Positions 6,656 through 8,997 of a stretch of DNA of 8,997 nucleotides are shown in pieces. The stretch spans positions 1 to 8,997 of the forward strand of contig JANWKD010000103.1 in the NCBI GenBank assembly GCA_025451595.1, read 5' to 3'. Position numbers and translations under genes: made by a program. The notes under the pieces were generated by a model that saw nothing but the letters and a program-made list of their open reading frames with translations, searched no databases and had not been told where the DNA came from. This DNA is from Candidatus Babeliales bacterium (GTDB taxonomy: Bacteria; Babelota; Babeliae; Babelales; JANWKD01). Within the stretch, counting starts at the first letter, position 1. Each line of letters opens with the position of its first letter.

Positions 6656-6662
6656 AACTACA
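6645..6662. promoter_or_regulatory. Inverted repeat over the -10 and start region
   Basis: TGTAGTT (6645-6651) and AACTACA (6656-6662) are perfect inverse complements around GAAT. The repeat covers the candidate -10 box and predicted start point, a typical operator position. It is unlikely to be a terminator because no T-run follows. Confidence 0.35.
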
Positions 6663-6678
6663 TTGATGAAAGCAAAAA

Positions 6679-6683
6679 AAGGG
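6679..6683 (+). promoter_or_regulatory. Ribosome binding site choosing the start at 6690
   Basis: AAGGG ends 6 nt before the ATG at 6690. The upstream in-frame TTG (6663) and ATG (6666) lie directly after the inverted repeat and have no SD, so 6690 is preferred. Confidence 0.5.
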
Positions 6684-6689
6684 AATGAA

Positions 6690-7676
6690 ATGCACATTTT
6701 TGTTCGCATATCTGCGATAAAAAAAATAGCTCTTATGGTCTATTTATCTATCTTTTCATTGTATACCTACAGCAATAATTCCCTACCATCCATCGTATTT
6801 GTACACATAGGAGCTCAGCTTCCAGTCTATATCCAAGATTCTGTCCTACAAGCCCGTTTATTTAATCCGCAAACTTCCATATACTTAATAGCAAATCAGT
6901 GTGCGTTACAAGAAAAAAAAGAGTATTTTGACACTATCACATGCATTAATTGTGAAGACTTGCCCCAAAGTGCTGAACACACTCACTTTCTCAATAATTC
7001 CACACTCAATAATTCATTAAATGGCTTTTGGAGAAAAACAACGGAACGGTTTTTTTATCTAGAAGAATTTATGCGTACTCGCAATGTAAGCAACGTTTTT
7101 CACCTCGAGTATGACAATATGCTTTATGTAGATCTATCTGAATTGTTACCGGCATGTATGCATTACAAAGGAATAGCCGCCATTTTTGATACACAAGATC
7201 GCTGTGTTCCCAATTTTATGTATATTCCTCATCAAGCAAGCATTCAGTCTTTGGTAAAGTTTATTGCTCAACAGGCCAAACGTGGATTGAGTGATATGAA
7301 TATTATTGGATTTTATAGAAAACTTTATAATAAAGAATTCATTGATAGTCTGCCAATCATTCCAAAAGAGTATGATGCTTTTCAAAAATCACTCACTACT
7401 CCAGCTCTTTTCTCTAATAATATAGAACAGTTTAATTCTATATTTGATGGTGCAGCTCTTGGCCAATATCTTGATGGTATTGATCAGTCTATACATGGCC
7501 CGTCTGCTCCCGGATTTATTAACCCCGATTGTATATTCAATGCATCAAAATTTAGCATTGTATGGCTTCAAGATTCTCTACAAAGAAAAGTGCCTTACAT
7601 TGAGTATCGCGGTAAAAAGTACCGCATTAATAATTTGCATATTCACTCAAAAAATCTCTCAAAATTCAAAAGTTAG
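6690..7676 (+). CDS. Putative exported GT-A-type glycosyltransferase
   Basis: I do not recognise a named family with certainty. The 328-aa product (from the ATG at 6690) has a signal-like N-terminus with KK at 11-12 and a hydrophobic run at 13-28 ending YTYS. VFVHIGAQLP at 37-46 looks like a first beta strand and nucleotide loop. Phe-His-Leu followed by EYDNMLYVDL at 140-149 resembles the acidic metal-binding (DxD-like) motif after a beta strand in GT-A enzymes. FDGAALGQYLDGID at 252-265 and NLHIHSKNL at 315-323 resemble C-terminal His-containing blocks of such enzymes. It would transfer a sugar from a nucleotide-sugar to an unknown acceptor. LNNST/LNNSL at 101-110 comes from a short tandem repeat. 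It is followed after 12 bp by the exostosin-like gene and probably leads this operon. A non-catalytic relative is possible. Confidence 0.55.
   Translation: MHIFVRISAIKKIALMVYLSIFSLYTYSNNSLPSIVFVHIGAQLPVYIQDSVLQARLFNPQTSIYLIANQCALQEKKEYFDTITCINCEDLPQSAEHTHFLNNSTLNNSLNGFWRKTTERFFYLEEFMRTRNVSNVFHLEYDNMLYVDLSELLPACMHYKGIAAIFDTQDRCVPNFMYIPHQASIQSLVKFIAQQAKRGLSDMNIIGFYRKLYNKEFIDSLPIIPKEYDAFQKSLTTPALFSNNIEQFNSIFDGAALGQYLDGIDQSIHGPSAPGFINPDCIFNASKFSIVWLQDSLQRKVPYIEYRGKKYRINNLHIHSKNLSKFKS
6990..7015 (+). repeat. Short in-frame tandem repeat in the GT-A-like gene
   Basis: CTCAATAATTC occurs at 6990-7000 and again at 7005-7015, a 15-bp period that encodes LNNST then LNNSL. The period is a multiple of three, so copy-number change would keep the frame. 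It lies between motifs and is probably a surface loop. Confidence 0.5.
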
Positions 7677-7688
7677 AAGGAACACACT

Positions 7689-8585
7689 ATGATGCTCAAA
7701 CAACTCTACCCTCTATTTGGTTTTGTATGTTTATTAACAGCACCGTTACAAAGTGATGCTTTTCAACTGCGTGCCAGTAGTGAGCCCTACATTTCCGGCG
7801 ATTCGTTCCGCGCATTGGCAAACCATATATGTGATGAAACAGATACCTCATTTGAACCCAGAAATGTAAAAACTGGCGATATTATTTTTGTTAAAACGGA
7901 TAATTTAGGCCAATTCTTTACAGAAAAGCATCCCTATATTGCAAACAAGTATATTCTTATCTCTCACAACTCAGACTACGGTGCTCCCGGAGATTATGCG
8001 CACTTTCTTGATGATGCCACTATCATAATGTGGTTTGGTCAAAATCCTACTATCAATAATCATCCAAAGTTTATGCCTATTCCTATTGGTCTTGCTAATC
8101 GCTACTGGCCTCACGGCAATATAAAAATATTTGATAACATCATAACTCAAAATTCCCAAGGGACCTTAAAACGCCGTCTGCTCGCCGGCATAAACTTTAG
8201 ACCTGGTACTAACAATGGTGTTAGATTACCATTGTATACCCATTTTAATAAGCAACCGTTCTGCATCAATACAGAATCTAATGACCTTGCTACCTATCTG
8301 CGCACTATGCAAACGGTAGCTTTTACCTTGTCCCCCGAAGGCAATGGTCTTGATTGCCATAGAACGTGGGAAGCCTTACTTATGGGCTCCACTCCTGTTG
8401 TAAAAACATCCATGCTCGACCCTATCTTGCAAGATCTACCAGTACTCATTATTAATAACTGGGCTGATGTAACCAAAGAATATCTAGAAGCACGCTACAA
8501 CGAAATGCAAAAAAAGGAATACAACTACGATAAAATCTATTTTAACTACTGGCGAAATCTCATTCTCTCGTATAAAAATAAATAA
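7689..8585 (+). CDS. Exported exostosin-like glycosyltransferase (GT47-like)
   Basis: Predicted inverting GT-B glycosyltransferase related to the exostosin/GT47 C-terminal domain. The start is the ATG at 7689 (a second ATG follows at 7692), with AAGGA 7 nt upstream. The 298-aa protein begins with a clear signal peptide ending SDA at 22-24. GDIIFVKTDNL at 63-73 and LISHNSDYG at 90-98 form the N-terminal half, MPIPIGLANR at 129-138 is the linker typical of this group, and SPEGNGLDCHRTWEALL at 215-231 followed by GSTPVV is the nucleotide-sugar-binding block with its conserved Glu-Gly and Arg-x-x-Glu. VLIINNWADVT at 252-262 completes it. It is shorter than animal exostosins, as usual for bacterial members. 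It sits 12 bp after the GT-A-like gene and 31 bp before the next. Donor and acceptor are not readable. Confidence 0.75.
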   Translation: MMLKQLYPLFGFVCLLTAPLQSDAFQLRASSEPYISGDSFRALANHICDETDTSFEPRNVKTGDIIFVKTDNLGQFFTEKHPYIANKYILISHNSDYGAPGDYAHFLDDATIIMWFGQNPTINNHPKFMPIPIGLANRYWPHGNIKIFDNIITQNSQGTLKRRLLAGINFRPGTNNGVRLPLYTHFNKQPFCINTESNDLATYLRTMQTVAFTLSPEGNGLDCHRTWEALLMGSTPVVKTSMLDPILQDLPVLIINNWADVTKEYLEARYNEMQKKEYNYDKIYFNYWRNLILSYKNK

Positions 8586-8616
8586 TATTTTCTGCATTAT
8601 TAAAAGGAGCCTATTC

Positions 8617-8997
8617 ATGAAGTCGAAATTACTTATCCTTACAGCCTTAGTTTCTCAATTTCAACCACCGATCAAAGCCAATATGGCACCAGAAGGCTTT
8701 GAACGTTTTCCCAATTATTATTTTGTAGAAACCGGTACATTTGAGGGAAAAGGCATATCTTTCGCATTACGTGCAGGATTCCCCGAAATCCATTCAATAG
8801 AAATAGATCTCCAGTTTGTACATAGTGCAAAAAGAAAATTTGCCAATAATCATAATGTTCACATTCATGTAGGTGATTCTGGTAAAGATTTGTGGACTAT
8901 TATCAAAAATCTGCATAAACCTATTACTTTTTGGCTTGATGGTCATAGGGATACTCCTGATCCAAAAGGTGGAAAATATACACCATTGCTTGATGAA
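8617..8997 (+). CDS. Exported SAM-dependent methyltransferase-like protein, 3' end beyond window
   Basis: The frame is open from the ATG at 8617 to the window edge (127 codons, no stop), so the gene is cut by the window, not broken. AAGGAG at 8604-8609 gives a strong SD 7 nt before the start. Residues 1-21 form a signal peptide with a likely cut after IKA. YFVETGTFEGKG at 35-46 looks like SAM motif I in its E-T-G-T-(F/Y)-x-G-x-G form, SIEID at 60-64 is the strand bearing the ribose-binding acid, HVGDS at 84-88 is motif II-like and FWLDGH at 105-110 is a later acidic motif. This is a class I Rossmann methyltransferase-like fold but not FkbM. The product likely extends beyond the window, where a PLLDE-type helix begins. 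It is the third gene of the operon that starts at 6690. Confidence 0.7.
   Translation, partial: MKSKLLILTALVSQFQPPIKANMAPEGFERFPNYYFVETGTFEGKGISFALRAGFPEIHSIEIDLQFVHSAKRKFANNHNVHIHVGDSGKDLWTIIKNLHKPITFWLDGHRDTPDPKGGKYTPLLDE

Noticed and set aside
7444..7692. Plus-strand open frame of 82 codons within the GT-A-like gene
   Set aside because: It overlaps the 3' end of the gene out of frame; although hydrophobic, it has no SD or family match. The in-frame gene ends cleanly with its C-terminal motif.
1..8997. Giant virus origin, suggested by the eukaryote-like enzyme mix and AT-rich DNA
   Set aside because: Strong Shine-Dalgarno sites, overlapping operon genes, sigma70-like boxes and signal peptides all point to a bacterium.

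Overview
The window is AT-rich bacterial DNA packed with ten genes, nine complete and one cut by the right edge. Nearly every gene follows a clear Shine-Dalgarno (SD) sequence (AAGGTGA, GGAGG, AAGGAG), several are overlapping or nearly abutting, and every product starts with a hydrophobic, signal-peptide-like segment. All ten products look like enzymes that build or decorate glycans or other acceptors: one sulfotransferase, four FkbM-type methyltransferases, one further methyltransferase-like protein, one GT11-type fucosyltransferase, one divergent relative of the fucosyltransferases, one putative GT-A glycosyltransferase and one exostosin-like glycosyltransferase. There are no tRNA, rRNA, CRISPR, transposase or phage genes. 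The combination of low GC, compact operons and small exported enzymes of eukaryote-like flavour suggests an intracellular or host-associated bacterium such as Candidatus Dependentiae (TM6/Babeliae). That placement is an inference from style, not from a marker gene. SD-led operons and signal peptides argue against a giant virus.

Layout. (1) 1-925: a short AT-only palindrome, then the sulfotransferase alone. (2) 926-1168: a 243-bp gap holding the best promoter of the window (CTGACA, 18 bp, TATAAT), with a perfect 13-bp palindrome in its spacer. (3) 1169-4597: a tight four-gene operon on the plus strand: FkbM methyltransferase, FkbM-like methyltransferase A, GT11 fucosyltransferase, fucosyltransferase-like protein. 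(4) 4634-5599, minus strand: FkbM-like methyltransferase B, a clear same-length paralogue of A. (5) 5600-5740: a divergent control region with an imperfect 26-bp-period repeat and a 9-bp inverted repeat. (6) 5741-6547: a classic FkbM methyltransferase. (7) 6548-6689: a second promoter-like region with a 7-bp-arm hairpin. (8) 6690-8997: a second operon with the GT-A-like protein, the exostosin-like protein and the truncated methyltransferase-like protein.

Working together, the glycosyltransferases could assemble a short glycan and the methyl- and sulfotransferases could cap it. The window has no nucleotide-sugar synthesis, flippase, polymerase or export genes, so it is not a complete capsule or O-antigen locus. 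The most notable point is that enzymes needing SAM, PAPS or nucleotide-sugars, which are normally cytosolic, all seem to carry export signals. One reading is that they work outside the bacterial cytoplasm, possibly on host molecules with host-supplied donors. This is a hypothesis, and the sequence alone cannot show it.
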